Counted from the first letter of the stretch, positions 11,620 through 24,779 are shown. The stretch is 64,000 bases of DNA from Tubulanus polymorphus (GCF_964204645.1 NC_134027.1:23238485-23302484), one strand, 5' to 3'. Made by a program: numbers and translations. The notes: generated from the sequence alone by a model not told the origin.

Positions 11620-12040
11620 AACTTTTTTTACGTATCAGTTTGATAATTTTCATTTTCCCGTGGACTTTCATTTTCCCATTTCAAGGCGACTTAACATCTT
11701 TAGGAGGGATGTGTACCCGCTGCACCCTTCTCCCTTGGATCCGCCTCTCAAGAACTAGAGACGGTCAAATGTAATCAAAGAGTGAAGCAAACTAGGGTTA
11801 TTATTATACATTTTATTGAAGATATTTGTATAGTGTATATACATTTCAAAGTTACAATTAAATTCAATTGATGAAATGACTGACGAGCAAGATGTGATGA
11901 ATAAATTGTTAATTGTCATCCCTACATTATAAGAACAGTTACAAACAAAACATATTAAGGCAAACTAAGAGGTGATCATAATCTAAAACAATAGTGAATA
12001 CAAGTAGCTAGTTTGTGGTTATCGCCACGTCCACGAAGCC
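11620..12040. other. no gene seen
   Basis: AT-rich non-coding stretch. Confidence 0.45.
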
Positions 12041-12560
12041 GTCTAGTCTGTCGCTATTCTAAAGCTCGATTTTTTCCGTCCACGGTTCAGTAGTAGCGCG
12101 GCGATGGTAAACGCGTTCCCTGGCGGAAAAAAGTTGATCGGCTCGGTTCGAGTAGCGCGCCGTGATTGGTCTCCAGGCGATGTAGCGAGGCTTCGTTGTT
12201 TTCGCGCCAGTGTCTGTAACCGGGATTGTACTTCGTCACGCGAACGACATCGGAATAAGATACTCGAATGTCATGTATTCGCGCGCCGCAAATACCGATT
12301 AAGATGTCTATGATTTAGATGGCGTGGTGTGAAAGCGTAGTGAATTGTGTTTGGAGAATTATTGACGGTCACGCTAATTTGACTGATAGTCCCTGAGGAG
12401 TTGCTGCTTCATTAAGTAATTACCACACGACGAGTCTGCAGTACTCTTCTACATACCGACCACGCCACCGAGAATAATCTGTTTCTCGTTCGGTCGTTTA
12501 TCGAGATGTTCTTCGCCGACGTCTCGCGTATCGTATGTTCGCGATTGACATCGGCCATAC
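12040..12560. promoter_or_regulatory. CpG-rich, possibly promoter-like segment
   Basis: Clearly richer in C, G and CpG than its surroundings, with an ATTGG (CCAAT-type) box at 12170 and many CGCG tetramers. No start exon could be assigned on either strand, so promoter status is only a guess from composition. Confidence 0.25.
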
Positions 12561-12597
12561 GACTTTCTGCTTCGCTACTACTAACCTCGCGCTTGGC

Positions 12598-12835
12598 ATC
12601 CTCCCCCAGCGGGATTCGAACTTGATGGCGCCGAGACTCGCCACGGTACGAAACCCAGCCACACTAGATCGAGCGCGCGTGCTACATGAAATCCCGTTTT
12701 ATCTTAGCCCGGATTTGTCCATTCATCGTGAAATTTGCCTCAGTGATTGTACAACAGGCAATCAAGTTTGCCGTGTGGCAAAACCTGCGCATGTATAGGC
12801 GTCCTTGGTTGAAAGTATTGATAGAAGTACATGCG
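12598..12835. mobile_element. MITE family B, partial copy
   Basis: Left arm GGGATTCGAACTTGATGGCG and ACTCGCCACGGTACGAAACC as in the 1076 copy, and an interior matching its AAACCTGCGCATGTAT. The right arm is missing and a tRNA-Ala gene follows 38 bp beyond. Confidence 0.6.
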
Positions 12836-12872
12836 CAGTATGAAAATATTGATCGGCAAAAACTTCCAAAAT

Positions 12873-12944
12873 TGGAGATGCCGGAGTTTGAACCCGGGGC
12901 TTCTCGCATGCGAAGCGAGCGCTCTACCACTGAGCTACATCCCC
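12873..12944 (-). tRNA. tRNA-Ala(CGC)
   Basis: 72-nt cloverleaf with intact acceptor, D-arm GCTCAGTGGTAGAGC and anticodon CGC. The T-arm has TTCAAAC and one G-U pair. T-runs follow downstream on the minus strand. Probably functional, slightly diverged from the 3674 copy. Confidence 0.9.
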
Positions 12945-13547
12945 TGGTACTGGGTTAACGATAATGACGTCATCCTAACTTCATCCTAACTTTTCCCAGA
13001 TGCGTATCAAAACTTTCCCAAATTTTGAAAAATGCTATCCTCAATGGTCGCGAAGAGAAAATATTTGATAGAAAATATCTCACAGAGAATCCATTGTTCA
13101 TTGCCACCGATGAGGGCGCTGATCGTTCAAACTTTTGAACGACGCAACCTTTTCCAACTTTCGATTATATACATGACATAGATTAATTCTAGGTCTTTAT
13201 ATAAATTTTATTTTTTAAATTAAAGCGCTCGTGAACACGTACCGACGTGTAACTGTCGCTACCTATTCCAACTTCCGAAAATATAATAGATTTACACTTT
13301 ATTTGTCTCGTGGTAGACATCGTAATTCGTCGGAATTCAGCTGAGGACTGTAGAGTAAAAGTTTGTCGAGTTTTTGATGTCAAGGATTCACACTTCAATC
13401 TTCGCCTCGAAAAGAAACATGGCAATTAAATGTATCACGTCCCCGGGAACTGCGCCCGGTATATTGCGTTATTATATTGTGCGCTGTTGAGTGTCTCGTA
13501 TTTGAGGTAACGTTTGCGCTATAAATTATTACATCTCAAAGGGCAAG

Positions 13548-13667
13548 ATGGCGGATATTGCCACGGGACTTCCTTCCGTTTATGCGCATAACATTGTCTT
13601 ATTAAACGACGAAGAAAGCGCGTCCGAAGCACCGACGAATTTTCATTTCTTTCAAGAGTTTATCTGA
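13548..13667 (+). CDS. 39-codon small ORF with good start context
   Basis: ATGG in the context GGCAAGATGGCGG opens a 39-codon frame beginning MADIATGLPSVYAHN with acidic LLNDEESASEAP in the middle, ending TGA. The start context is strong and the composition protein-like, but there is no splice evidence and no recognised homologue. It may be a first exon, a micropeptide or chance. Confidence 0.2.
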   Translation: MADIATGLPSVYAHNIVLLNDEESASEAPTNFHFFQEFI

Positions 13668-13824
13668 ACAGTCGGCGACGGTTCGTCGTAAAAAAGGAGT
13701 TCGCTTTTTATGGTTTCTTGTTCATTTTAATTCTCGGTTGAAGCGGTGCATGAGGTAATGCTGACAGTTGAAATCGTCCATACACCCGACAATCCACATA
13801 CGTAGGTGATGCGTGTGGTGTCGG

Positions 13825-14230
13825 TTCCATAGTCGAGTCCATAGTCGAGACTACGTCCAAAATTGGTCTTAAATCTTAAGACTGGTCTTAAGTTGTTAGA
13901 TTGTCCATTGAACTAAGAGGATTGTCTTAGACTGGTCTAAAGTCCAAGCCATGGAACCGGCCCCAGGGGCTTGTTGCATAATCTTGGACTTAAGACCAGT
14001 CTAAAACCAACTTGGTTCTATAGCCAATCTAACGACTTAAGACTAGTCTTAAGATTTGAGACCATTTTTGGAGTTAATTCGCGACTAAGGGCCGGTTGCA
14101 TAGTTACGGTTTAGACTAAATACCAGTCTAAGACCAATTTAGTTCTATAGCCAATTCAACAACTTACAACCAGTCATAAGATTTAAGACCAATTTTGGAC
14201 TTAAGTCAAGACTATGCAACTGACCCCTGG
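13825..14230. mobile_element. three adjoining MITEs of one family
   Basis: Three units of 130-140 bp in a row, each bounded by variants of GGGCCGGTTGCATAGT and its complement. Interiors are full of CTTAAGAC / GTCTTAAG inverted pieces (TTAAGACTGGTCTTAAG and similar). The third unit (14090-14228) is the cleanest. A short diverged relative lies at 28256-28353. Confidence 0.7.
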
Positions 14231-14597
14231 GTCTGAACACGTCAATCAGTGTTAGGTTCATGGTAGATATCTCAAAACATATTTCAGAACAATCATATTT
14301 TGATAGATTCCACGCGTCAATGTGATTCTGACGCTCCCGAGTAACGCAGGTTTTATGCCGATTTAATATAACAAAATGTCTGAAAACACTGGCAATTAGA
14401 CGCTTTATCGGCAATCTTTCAGTGTGATCGCCCAGGCCCCATGTGTATTCAGCACCTAACCGACCTCAGGGAATTTTTTTTGAAATTATGGACTACAAAC
14501 ACTTTCGAAATGCGATCATCCAGACTATGCATCGATGAAACGTCCTGAATAATCATGATGAAACACTGTCCGTATTGAAACGCCAATACGGTAAAAT

Positions 14598-14650
14598 CCT
14601 ATTCCTGATGATGGCTATTAGGATATAGCGAAACGTTGAAATAAACTCTA
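14598..14650 (+). ncRNA. hammerhead-ribozyme-like hairpin 2
   Basis: CTGATGA (14605-14611), a GCTAT/ATAGC stem and GAAA (14630-14633) are followed by the ACGT palindrome and T. C before CTGATGA pairs with G after the cleavage position, with two further stem I pairs. The downstream AATAAACTCTACTAGCTCAG is shared with copies 3 and 4. This is the copy with the most intact core. Confidence 0.5.
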
Positions 14651-14659
14651 CTAGCTCAG

Positions 14660-16590
14660 TAAAAACCTTTTCGAACTCTTTGGAAGTATGTTTTCAACGT
14701 ATTGAGTATCTTAAGTGTTTGGTTAATCGGCGCCGGTCATACCACCATACAGCATTCATCATTAGGTTAGCTTATACCGGCATTCGTGTGTCAGGATGTT
14801 CGGGCAATTAATCAGAAATATAACTCACTGATGTCGCGCGACCCGATATTAATTCGTTGTCACGTATTATTTTATGAACACTTAATAAATGACAGAGTCA
14901 AGAGTAACGCACTGATTAAATACAAAGCAATATAATAAACAAACCGGGGGCATTATGCTTACATGATTCCACTGGAACTCATATCCTTATCCATATGTTC
15001 GTTACTACAGTAATTCGTCCCCTTATGATTCTACACAATCGAATGAAAGTATGAGCAAGCTTTTTTGTCCTGAAAACGGCGCGAATGGAATTTTTTGGCA
15101 TTGATGCAACCCAGGAGTTGCTCAAAATATAAAGTATTGTTTACCATATATGTTAATTAATTCTGTAATTATATAGTTGAAATTACAGCGCAAAATAAAT
15201 GTATTCAATTAAAAGGCCCGTTTACTGAGCTGATTGATTGTTCTGTCGATTAGAGACAACAGGATTTAAGCCTAAGACAATTTTAGTTTTTAAGACTTGG
15301 TAAAGCGATTTAAGTTATTTAGCTAATCTTACTACTGGAGAGCTTGAGTCAGAACTCAGTTATAAGAGATGTCGGCTCTAACTAATCTTTATGATAGATT
15401 CAGAGCTATGTAAGCTGATTTTTCTTCTAAAACATCTAACAATCTGAGACCGGTTAAGCTGCTCGTGTTGGGTTTTCTGGCAAAACCAAAGACCTGAGTA
15501 GTCTAAGCTTACAATATGTGGGTTTTGTAGCCGATCCAAGTAACCGCTTAACCACGGACCAGCAACATGATACCAGTCTTGAAAATGATTTTTGATGCTC
15601 ATTCCAGAAGCGGATTTAGGGTAGTGGTCTCAGGGGTCCGTATCCCGGCCTTCCCATTGAGGTTGCCCTTTTCGTAAACATAGATCAATAAAACCTGCCA
15701 ATTTGACGCTCATCGTTTCGGACATTGCATATATTCCGGTTTATTTTTTAGCCTCCCAAATTACGTAGATCCGCTCCACATTCAGGACTGCGTGTGCCTT
15801 AACATTAAAAGACGGTCAAAGTTGAAACACACTTTTTTTAATCAAAAATTGGTCCCACTTTGTCCCGGTCTGTCGATCGGCATATCGGCTGCGTCAACGA
15901 GCCGCAATACAGACGAGATGTAATAACGTATATATTGTTGATGATCGTGTAACGGTCGACCTAATAATGTTTGTGATCTCATTATTCCACACTGATAGTT
16001 ATCTCTCGCAGGAATGCCGTGAAACCCATAAATTAATCACCAAACAGAACGTCATGTATATCTATTAATTGTTGCTTTGTGTATATTTTATCGGATGTCC
16101 AGTCGGCCGCTACACCGCAAACATACCTAATTGAAATTGATACGTCCATCGTCTGCCGAGTTGGAGACACCACGTCCTTGATTAGAAAGACAATTATTAA
16201 AGCACATAGACGGGATGGACGGTGATACAATTAACTGCGACCCGAGACTAGTCATTTCATGGACTCTACTTTAAACCTCGTAACTTACTCGGATGTTGCC
16301 AACTCAGACTTTTGACTAATTCGGAAAAATACGAAATCGTCTTTCCAACTTCCTGACGTATTTTCCTATCCTTAACTCGGACATCACTTGCCTGGGTCCA
16401 ATTTTGCCGGTCCCTGTTAGTCCTAGTTACTTTTATTCCGTTTTCGATATCATCTTTGATAGGCTTGATGAAAACAGTAAGTGCCCAAAGCGACTATGAG
16501 CAAGTTGATGCGTGTTTAGTAAGATTGTTCGTAGAACAACGCCATTCCCAAATTTTTCAAGGACGACGGGTCGTAAAAACGGAGTTCGTC
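14660..16590. other. no gene seen; decayed repeats
   Basis: AT-rich. Pieces such as GGTTGCCCTTTTCG near 15662 resemble 8441-8510 and 29250-29300, so some diverged interspersed repeat runs through here. No coding block with splice signals. Confidence 0.4.
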
Positions 16591-16594
16591 GCAG

Positions 16595-16735
16595 TTTTAT
16601 CTTAAAATAGGGATTGTCCCTGTTATTCATTCGGTTGGTAAATTTCATTTGATTTTTTTGATTGAGTGTCCCTTACAGACCCACCACACCTGCCGGGAGC
16701 GAAACAGGGGGTTTGAGTTCGGTGCGTTTTAAATC
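16595..16735 (+). repeat. family A interspersed repeat
   Basis: ATAGGGATTGTCCC, GAGTGTCCCTTACAGACCCA and CACACCTGCCGGGAGCG match the other family A copies almost exactly. Confidence 0.65.
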
Positions 16736-17829
16736 GATAGTTCGTTGAAATTACATTTTTACTCGAAAAATCTTTTCTATAGACTCGAAAAAAAAAACAG
16801 AAGTTCGGAGTCTTTTTCAACTTTGTACGAATTAATTGTTAGAAGGTTATTATTTCCTCTCTTTCCGGTCCTGTATCATTACAAATTTCACCTATACACT
16901 AGCTACAATAGAATTCTGTATATAAGTCATCTATCCAGGTCTGTTAATATAGTTGAACCATTTTTAAACCTATGTTCACTGGATGATAAAGCTTAACTCA
17001 CTGGATGATAAACCTTAACTCATTGGAGCTTTCATCTAGTTTGGAATAACCCGCTGAACCGAACCAATTGGGGGAGACACCGACAAATTCAGCCGATCTG
17101 AATCCCAAAATGATGTCATCAGAGGAAACCCCAGTTGGTGAACAGAGATGAAAGCTGCGGTAAGTTAAGCTATATTATCCAGTGAAAAAAGTCTAAATTG
17201 TTCAACTATAATATTACATTTTCCACGAAACTAATTTCATAGCGATACGGTTTTTTGATAAAGTTTATTCATCAGATGAAACAATGGGTTTTTCAATTCG
17301 TTTTTTTTTTGTTCTCGCACGGCGTGGTAATTTTCGCTCAAGCTATGCGCGTAAAGCCCCGTCACCATGGTACGCGTAGAACACAGCGTGATGCGCAGGT
17401 TTTGCCTCGTTAATTGATGTAATACGTTCGGCACGTCGGCGGTTTCTATATTGTCCCCGATTCGGTCATGTAAAATTCACGATTACGCTTGATCATTAAA
17501 ACCAGACTGTGCGTACATAGGTGAAACATTACCCCAGTCCCCGAGAGGTGTCGGGCCATAAATCATACGCGCTAGTTTAGTCGTCGTAATCGACTGCCAG
17601 AGTCGGTGGCGGAGTGTTGTCATTAAAAACAATTAGTTTAGTTGAAGTAGGCCGCATCACAAAGGACGGCAGCCATCACGGTGATGAAGCTTTTGTTGCG
17701 AATGAATCGCTGATTCACCACAATTTCTGATATAGTTGCATCGCACCACAATTTCGGTGATGCCATTGAGAGAATCCCACAATGATAACGAAAAACAAAG
17801 CCCGAAAATGTTTTCTAAAGCCAGTATAG

Positions 17830-17880
17830 TTTTTTCGACGTTTCGACTATATTCTAATAGTCATCTCCGGGAATACTGAT
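17830..17880 (-). ncRNA. hammerhead-like hairpin 5, mutated core
   Basis: On the minus strand it keeps the perfect GACTAT/ATAGTC stem, GAAACGTC with cleavage-type GTC, and TATTC before the core against GAAAA after it. The conserved CTGATGA is changed (CCGGAGA), so this copy is probably inactive. Confidence 0.4.
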
Positions 17881-18646
17881 TGACAACAGAAATTAAGAAA
17901 TATAAATACAGTCCAAAACAATGACAGACAAATCTATCAATCAGAGGTGATGTTTCGATGTCATTGGAAATCATTTTTTTCTGGTCGATGGCTCATAGCC
18001 TCGATATAAGAAACTACAATTTCTTAGACGATTTGTTTAATAGAGAGCTCGTAATAATAAGGTGCATTTGTTTAAAATCCGTTTGTAAAAATCGGTTAGT
18101 CGCAGTAAGGACAAATGCGACAGTTTACTGCGAGTTATTCCGAATTGGCTGGTGATAGTGTCACCAGTAAGAAGCATGGCTTCCATTGGGGCCGCCATTT
18201 TGAATAAGTCGGTTTGATGTTGCTTTACATTTACTTAGCTTTATTTGACAAACTCTTGGTCTTAAAAACAAAGACAATTTGAGTGATAAATACAGTACAT
18301 AAAAAAGATAGATTATATGCGAAGTACAGTTAGGTAGATTTTTAAGAAAAAAGTAAAAAAAATCTCATTATTTTACCAATGAAAATACCCAATTTACGAA
18401 GTTCGGCTCTGTCTTTGGTTTGCATTAATATATAACTTTTGTTTGAAGAGGTTAGGGTTCGTATAAAGTCGGCTGTCTAGATAAAATACCGTACTATCAT
18501 TTATATATGTACAGTTGAAAAGTTGGTGAAATTCGTCCCCATGATCCCATTATCACACAATTTACATGTTCTTTTGGCACGCTCTGCATTATTCCATCTA
18601 CCAGATGCAAACGTCCCACAAATTGTTATCTGCAATATGCTAACGG

Positions 18647-18718
18647 TCCTCGGTAGTATAGTGGTGAGTATCCGCGCCTGTCACGTGCGAGACCCGGGTT
18701 CGATTCCCGGCCGGGGAG
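18647..18718 (+). tRNA. tRNA-Asp(GTC)
   Basis: 72 nt. Acceptor TCCTCGG pairs with CCGGGGA, anticodon stem CGCGC/GTGCG, loop CTGTCAC giving anticodon GTC, T-arm CCGGGTTCGATTCCCGG, discriminator G. TTTTTT follows at once. The anticodon stem differs from the usual CCCGC/GCGGG but pairs fully, including one G-U. Confidence 0.95.
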
Positions 18719-18719
18719 A

Positions 18720-19395
18720 CTTTTTTGCGTCTGCAGATGCTTCTCTAATGCAGCAAAGTCTGATATCTAAGATTTGAGATAGTCTCGTGTGTTTTATGCA
18801 GGTTGCAATTTGTTTAGAACTGGGTTCGTAGGCAGCCGGTAAGGCGATTTATGCGGGCAACCAACCTAATAATATTATTCGGTGGTGTTCGATTTCATAC
18901 AAATTGTAGAAAATCTAAACGCGAATTTCCGTCTGCAAACCCCAGGCGTATCTAGCATTTAAACGCCGTATTGGCTCTGGAACGATTTTGAGAAAAATGA
19001 GATTTGGGCGACGCAGTAGTCGCTAAGCAGATAGATGTTACCCCAATCTCTCCCATTCAAGAATAGTCGTTTTAGAATGCCTAGAGTTAGGGACATCCAC
19101 GAAGAAGGAACCGTACATTCGCGGATGCTTCTTTACGATCCCAGTTGTTCGAAGGATTTAAATTCATCATCAAATACCGTGCTAAAACGATTTCTAGTGT
19201 CACATGTCAGTTGTCCGCTTGCTATGCTTTCACTAAAACTGAAACTAACATAACTTAAAGCCCAATTGCTAGCGGTTACTAATACATGTTTTCAACGCAG
19301 ACATCGATTCAAACTAAGCTTATGCGCTATTTCACGAAACCGAGCCCTGTGGTTACCTTTAAAGAAAAACGGTTTTTGAACAACCGATCCGTTTC
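18720..19395. other. no gene seen
   Basis: AT-rich, one 72-codon chance frame, no splice-supported block. Confidence 0.4.
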
Positions 19396-19615
19396 TTACG
19401 ATTACGATTACGATTACGATTACGATTTTATTTACACTCCAACCATTTCCATGGTATATGGAGGAAAACTATTACACGTGTATATACAAATATTTACAAA
19501 ACAACACTGAAGTGATTAAAATTTAGAGAATGAAAACGTAACAAAATATATATACATCAACTATTTACAATACTATATATACTATTGGAGGGATCTATAT
19601 ACAACTAAGCCGGTC
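19396..19615 (-). repeat. interspersed repeat with microsatellite tail
   Basis: A (TTACGA)n run, then CCAACCATTTCCATGGTA and GGAGGGATCTATATACA. The same body follows (GATAA)n at 51176-51400. The body ends in a different simple repeat in each copy, as in the 3' ends of some non-LTR retroelements on the minus strand. Confidence 0.55.
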
Positions 19616-19619
19616 TTAA

Positions 19620-20095
19620 TGAAACACTTTCTTTCAATAGTCTAAGAAGAAAATTTTCAGTAAAAGTATCCGGCCCTTTACTTTGGAATAACATCAGTGA
19701 AAATCTAAAAAACATGGAAAATTCTAAACTGTTCCTAAGAAATTATAGAAAGCAACTTTGTGCTTGATTTTATCATACAGTTATTCGAACTAAAATTATT
19801 GTTTTTGGAATATTTCAGAAAATAACTGGCTTATTAAATGATTATATCTTAATCAAGCTGTTATCATAGTTTACTTTGATTGCATTTTGTGTGTTAAGGG
19901 TTGACTGTGAGCATATTATTTTCTTTATTGCGTTTCTCTTTTTTTCTTTTCTCTTTTGAGGGACCTGTTTTATACAAACTATTCCTTAGTTTCTACAGAC
20001 CCCTCCAGGGCTAATTTACTGTATTTTGTATTATGCTTTGTACACTATGCTGTAAATTATATTTGAAAAATAAAATGTTCAAATCAAATCAATGA
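19620..20095 (+). mobile_element. non-LTR retrotransposon 3' end (ORF2 C-terminus and 3' UTR)
   Basis: About 46 codons in frame (19620-19762, ending TGA) read SGPLLWNNISENLK and KLFLRNYRKQLCA, the typical C-terminal tail of CR1/L2/jockey-like ORF2 proteins. A 3' UTR follows, ending in GAAAAATAAAATG and a CAAATCAAATCAA tail. 5'-truncated, as most LINE copies are. Confidence 0.7.
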
Positions 20096-21620
20096 TGCTT
20101 TTGTATACGAAAGCGCGCACCTGTGCTAGGTTCACGTTTTCAACTTTCCCTGCATGAAGAGTATACGCTATTGCGGAGAACGCGCGCGGTGAGGTTCTGG
20201 TAATCTGATTTGTATAGCGTATCCATTTCGAAACGCGTGATAATTCCCATGAACGCATTCGATTAATTGATCCAATTAACTAAAAGATTGAACTATTAAC
20301 TGCGCAAACTTCTCGTCTCATTATCTCATTACATATTCAGAACGGGCTATTAATATTTGATATACCGTTAGCAGTTCCTGGGGCGATAGACCGACGATCA
20401 GTCGACGACAGAAAATAATTTGCCTTCGAAATATTTCCTGATAAATATATATCATTCCTGTATGAAAAATTAATCGGAATTTATTTTTGACGGCGATCTA
20501 TTTTTCATAGCGAAAATATTTCTCGAATGATTTCGATGGCAATTTATCATTTAAAGGAAAGAAAGGCCCCTGGGCCTTTTTTTAAGTAACACGGAGTACG
20601 GATTTTTTTAGGAAAAATGGGAGGGTGAAGGAGAGAATTGCTTTTTACAAGAGTTTAAAAAATGAAAAAGCGAACAATGAATATTTATCCAATATTCATT
20701 TCTTTCGAGTATTTACCACTGCAATGACTGAAAAGTGAAAATTGTGACGAGTTGAATTCAAATGATTGGAGAAATGAAGAAAACTTACTTCTAGCAAATA
20801 AACAGTTCGAAAATTAAGATTTACAAAAGTCAACGCATCTAGATTTGGAAATAACTGTAAGGGGCTAAGATCACGTAATGTTCATTTCTGGTTTTATTTT
20901 TGGCCAGGCCGCGTTTAGATTTAAGACACTGAACCCCAGTACATTTAGAGCGCATGACAAAACAATGATAGCATAACGAAAATCCATCATATATATTGAT
21001 AATATATAATATATATTGATAATACATAATATATATACCCCATCATATATATTGATAATAATGATAATGATAATAGGCCTAATAATTATAATTAGTAGCA
21101 ACAACAATTTACAAAATGATGCTTTACACGCACCCAATATAGTTACTAATTACACGTACATCCTTTTATATTTGCATTTTTTTTTCAAATTGGATTGGCA
21201 CGGAATTTATGCCGGTGAATGCGCCCTGATGATCATGTATGTTTCCATAACATCGCGTGCGGTGTGCGCAGTAGAAGTAGAGCCCGACGTGTGCGCATTC
21301 AGTTAAAATGAACTTGCGCGATTCATTTTCAATACTATTCTGACGCGACGCACTTGGCCATCGATGCTAATTAACAATTTCGTTTCGCCTGAGAAATACG
21401 TGTTTCGTATAATAGTTTTCCGTCCGCGATATTTTTGCGCGTGTGTGTGACTGTCTGTTCATAACTACGGTAACCGTAAACCGGTTTAATCATACCGTTG
21501 ACCGGCTTAATCCGCATCCTATTGTCTGTGAATACGCCGCGCATCCGTCGATACTGATTCCGTAATACGAGTATTCGGCGGGTTATTTCGGTGCTTTTCT
21601 TTTCTTCTCTCACACGTATA
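20096..21620. other. no gene seen; AT microsatellite
   Basis: Non-coding. An imperfect ATATATTGATAATA / TGATAA repeat occupies about 20985-21080 and accounts for several hydrophobic chance ORFs. Confidence 0.45.
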
Positions 21621-21624
21621 GGCG

Positions 21625-21735
21625 CAGCTCGATGGCTTTATTAGAAGGTTTAATGCACGGGGGTCGACCGGGAAACCTGCACCGACTGCACCAACCACCG
21701 GGATTCGAACCCACAACCCCTTTTAGATTTGCATA
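21625..21735 (-). repeat. SINE-like fragment
   Basis: On the minus strand GTGGGTTCGAATCCCGGTGG contains a clear B box, followed by GGTTTCCCGGTCGACCCCCG and a TTCTAATAAAGCC tail. The A-box side is not recognisable. Confidence 0.4.
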
Positions 21736-22054
21736 TCCCTTAATAAACAAATTAAACATTACTTACTAAAGTTCTATTCATATCGTGTCATGAAGACTGA
21801 TAGCACACGCTCTTGTAATCACATAAGTTAGACATATAATTCTTTAGGTTTTGATACATTTAGATGCATAAATTATGCAAATTAGTTATGTTACCCCGTT
21901 GAAAATAACAACCCAGCCGAATTTAACTACAGTTTATTCAAGTAAGCTAACTATGACATTGTGTCTATCGCTTTTACCCAATGCCCATCAAGATAAATGG
22001 AAATTAAAAACACGGGAACACAGAAACTCGAAAACAACTACGCTTTATTTCCGA

Positions 22055-22185
22055 AACGTTCTTCCCAAAGCGATGTTTCTAATTTCTCGTGAGCGCACAC
22101 GCTACAAGAGAACACTCGGAAACATGTTTCTGCCACAAACATGTTTCTGCCTGTTTCCCTGCGTCGTGTGCGTTGGGCTTCATAG
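22055..22185. repeat. palindrome-rich element fragment
   Basis: GGAAACATGTTTC and CAAACATGTTTCTGCC units followed by GTGTGCGTTGGGCTT, the end sequence of the 8771-9282 element. Confidence 0.55.
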
Positions 22186-22193
22186 AAGCTTAC

Positions 22194-22289
22194 GCATAAG
22201 AAGAGACCGTGAGACGAATATAAGTTAGGACGTATAAGCCTCGACGATGCGGCGTTCGCGAACCACACGCAAAATAATAAACCGATCAT
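22194..22289 (-). CDS. possible first exon with signal-peptide-like leader
   Basis: On the minus strand an ATG opens MIGLLFCVWFANAASSRL, which looks like a short secretory leader with an ANA-type cleavage site. After 32 codons it reaches TGC followed by GTAAGC, a good donor, in phase 0. A TATATAT box lies at 22451-22460, about 160 bp upstream of the ATG. An upstream in-frame ATG exists and no second exon could be found, so this is only a candidate. Confidence 0.25.
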
Positions 22290-22450
22290 GAACGCGAAAG
22301 TCTTATTACGATATGTCTCGCACGTCGAGCGCTGAGACAAAATCCTTTTATTTATCTCTCTCTCTGTTTCCGAGCGAGTGGCGTGTCTTCGGATCGGCTT
22401 ACGAGACACGATCGCGCACTGACCGCCCATACACCCGGAATACCCCGGCT

Positions 22451-22460
22451 TCCATATATA
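22451..22460 (-). promoter_or_regulatory. TATA-like box
   Basis: TATATATGGA on the minus strand in a C/G-rich context (GGTTCGGTATATATGGAAGC), placed suitably for transcription starting near 22425 towards the leader-like ORF. Confidence 0.25.
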
Positions 22461-22499
22461 CCGAACCGGTTCGGTCATATCCATCATCACTTAGCTAGA

Positions 22500-24775
22500 T
22501 TTGATGATGCATATTGCTCGGATTAAGTGCATTTTCGGTAGATAAATAACCGAACGCAATATCTCTGATACGATGACTGGTTACACCGTGTCCGAGCTCT
22601 GGTGATCCGGGTAAAGCACGCGAGGAGACTTAGTAGTCAACGCCGCGGCCGAACTGTTCGTCTCAGGGGGAAAATGAAACCGATTCGTCCGGTCGTTTAA
22701 GACGTCACGTAGTAGGGTTTTATTTCGGATCCTCTCCCGATTCGAGTCGTTATATGATCGTGAGCCAGGCGTCCGTGAATATTGAAATACACTCCCGTCG
22801 TCCGTGCTCTGCCTGCGTCAATCCGTATCAGTTGATATAAACCGACTATTTCTAGTCGCGTTTTCTATTTCCAATTCAATTTACTACGTGTACGAGTGAC
22901 GTCATTTGGATAAGTTATATGGCATTACCTGAAGTCGTTTCTATAATTAAGGTCCAATTTCAGGGTTCATAGTGTTCCCATGACCAATTTCATTAAGGGC
23001 TTTCAATGACGTTTAACCTCTGATTCCAGGACTTTCTCGATATCAGGACTTTTTAAAAACTTCCAATTTACATAGGGTCCATCCAGTGTAAATGATTTCA
23101 TATACTGTATACCATAGCTGATACGTAACCAAAAGCATTATATTGTAATCGCGTGGTGAGGCGATGCCGTCCAAAGACCATGACAATAATTTAAGGCCTT
23201 AAGAGCCCATTCAATGATATTCCAGGCCTTGAATCGACCCATTCTCACTTGAAACTGTTAAAGACTTTCGAGGACCGCTATAAACCCTGCAACTTGTATT
23301 TGAAATGGGGAGCCGTGCGAGCGCCATGCAGTACGACACAGTCAATCGCACTCGCCGGGAATGAGACGGTTGACATTTTGTAAAAGGAACGACCAATATT
23401 TGACCTTCGAACATAACTCCAACATCAATCATCCTGACTTCTTGATTCCATTTGTTCAGCTAATCTTTCAACTCAAAATCACATCAGACATCGGTTATTT
23501 CGGTTTCAACTACCGAGTCAACCCATCTCCCATCCCTCACCCTCCGTTAATTCAACGTTAACCATAGAAAATTCGACGCATATTTTTTTCTAATGAAAAC
23601 AAATTCCTATTCAGTCGCTGTTCGTAGAACCCATTAACAAACGTTCACTCCGCCAGTCTAAAAAGCCATCTTTTGAGCTGGAAACATGTATTAAGCGGCT
23701 TTCTTATACAATAGCACCGCGGCTTTTAACCTGCGGTCTTTTATTTTCAAACGAATATAATATGAAGCTTTTTCGACTGCGTCGCACGCGTCCGTTTACA
23801 ACATAGTCTGAAAAATTAACCCCCTTGAGATCATCGGTAAGTGAAATAACGATGGTTGCACGCAAAGAAATCCCGTTTTATATGCTTTATTCATTCTATT
23901 TACGAGATACCTTAGCCGGGGTTGGACTATTTCGGAACGATTCAATTATGGCGTATGTATGAGATTAAAACCAACTGCATAAACATTTGGAAGATAACAA
24001 ACAGAAATTAAAATCAAAAGTTTTAAAGGCATGATGTTGTGGCTCATAGACGATGGTTCTGACAATGGTCTCTAGAGCGAGTCCATATCGTCGTATACTT
24101 TTACGCCACGACAACCAAAGCAGAACAACAGAATCGAAAGCGAACATTTTTACGACACCCCTCGGGGTGGAGCATAATATCTTGGCGAATGACTTCCGAT
24201 CTTATTCAGTGGCACCTTCCAGTGGGCTCAAACCTCGACAAGAGCTCCGTCTTGCGGGACAAATTCGTTGCAAATTCAGTTCAATTAAATGCAATTAATA
24301 CTTTATTGCTTTTTGAGATATTACATCAGCTTTCGCGCCCTCATATTCTTATCCGAGTACAATAAACCCAGAACAAAAACATTGAACCGTTTGATCTTCG
24401 TTGAAACATTACATTTTTCTCCTCATGATTCTATTTTTCCAAAGTATATTTCTCCATTTTAGTAGTCGAATGAATGATCCATGTACAATTGTGGTTTCTA
24501 TCATTTCTATCTTTTAAGCTGCTCATCTATGCTGGTCCTATTAATGCCTATATCAATGTACTTCCAAAACTGACTGTGCCACACGCTAGCAAGAAAGAAC
24601 TTAGTAATTATTTCATTTTTCAAGATCTCTCTTCAAGAAAGGACAATTATTGGTTGTGGATCGTTTTATTTTCCATTCAAAACATTCTTTCGTACAATAT
24701 CGTGCATATAGAATTCAATAGCAGCTCAATGTGTCGCAGGATATTTCTTTTAGAAATTGACCTTGTTCAAGAATC
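22500..24775. other. no gene seen
   Basis: More than 2 kb of non-coding DNA. The GTAAGT at 23839 has stop codons in all three frames just upstream, so it is not a real exon end. Confidence 0.45.
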
Positions 24776-24779
24776 TGTA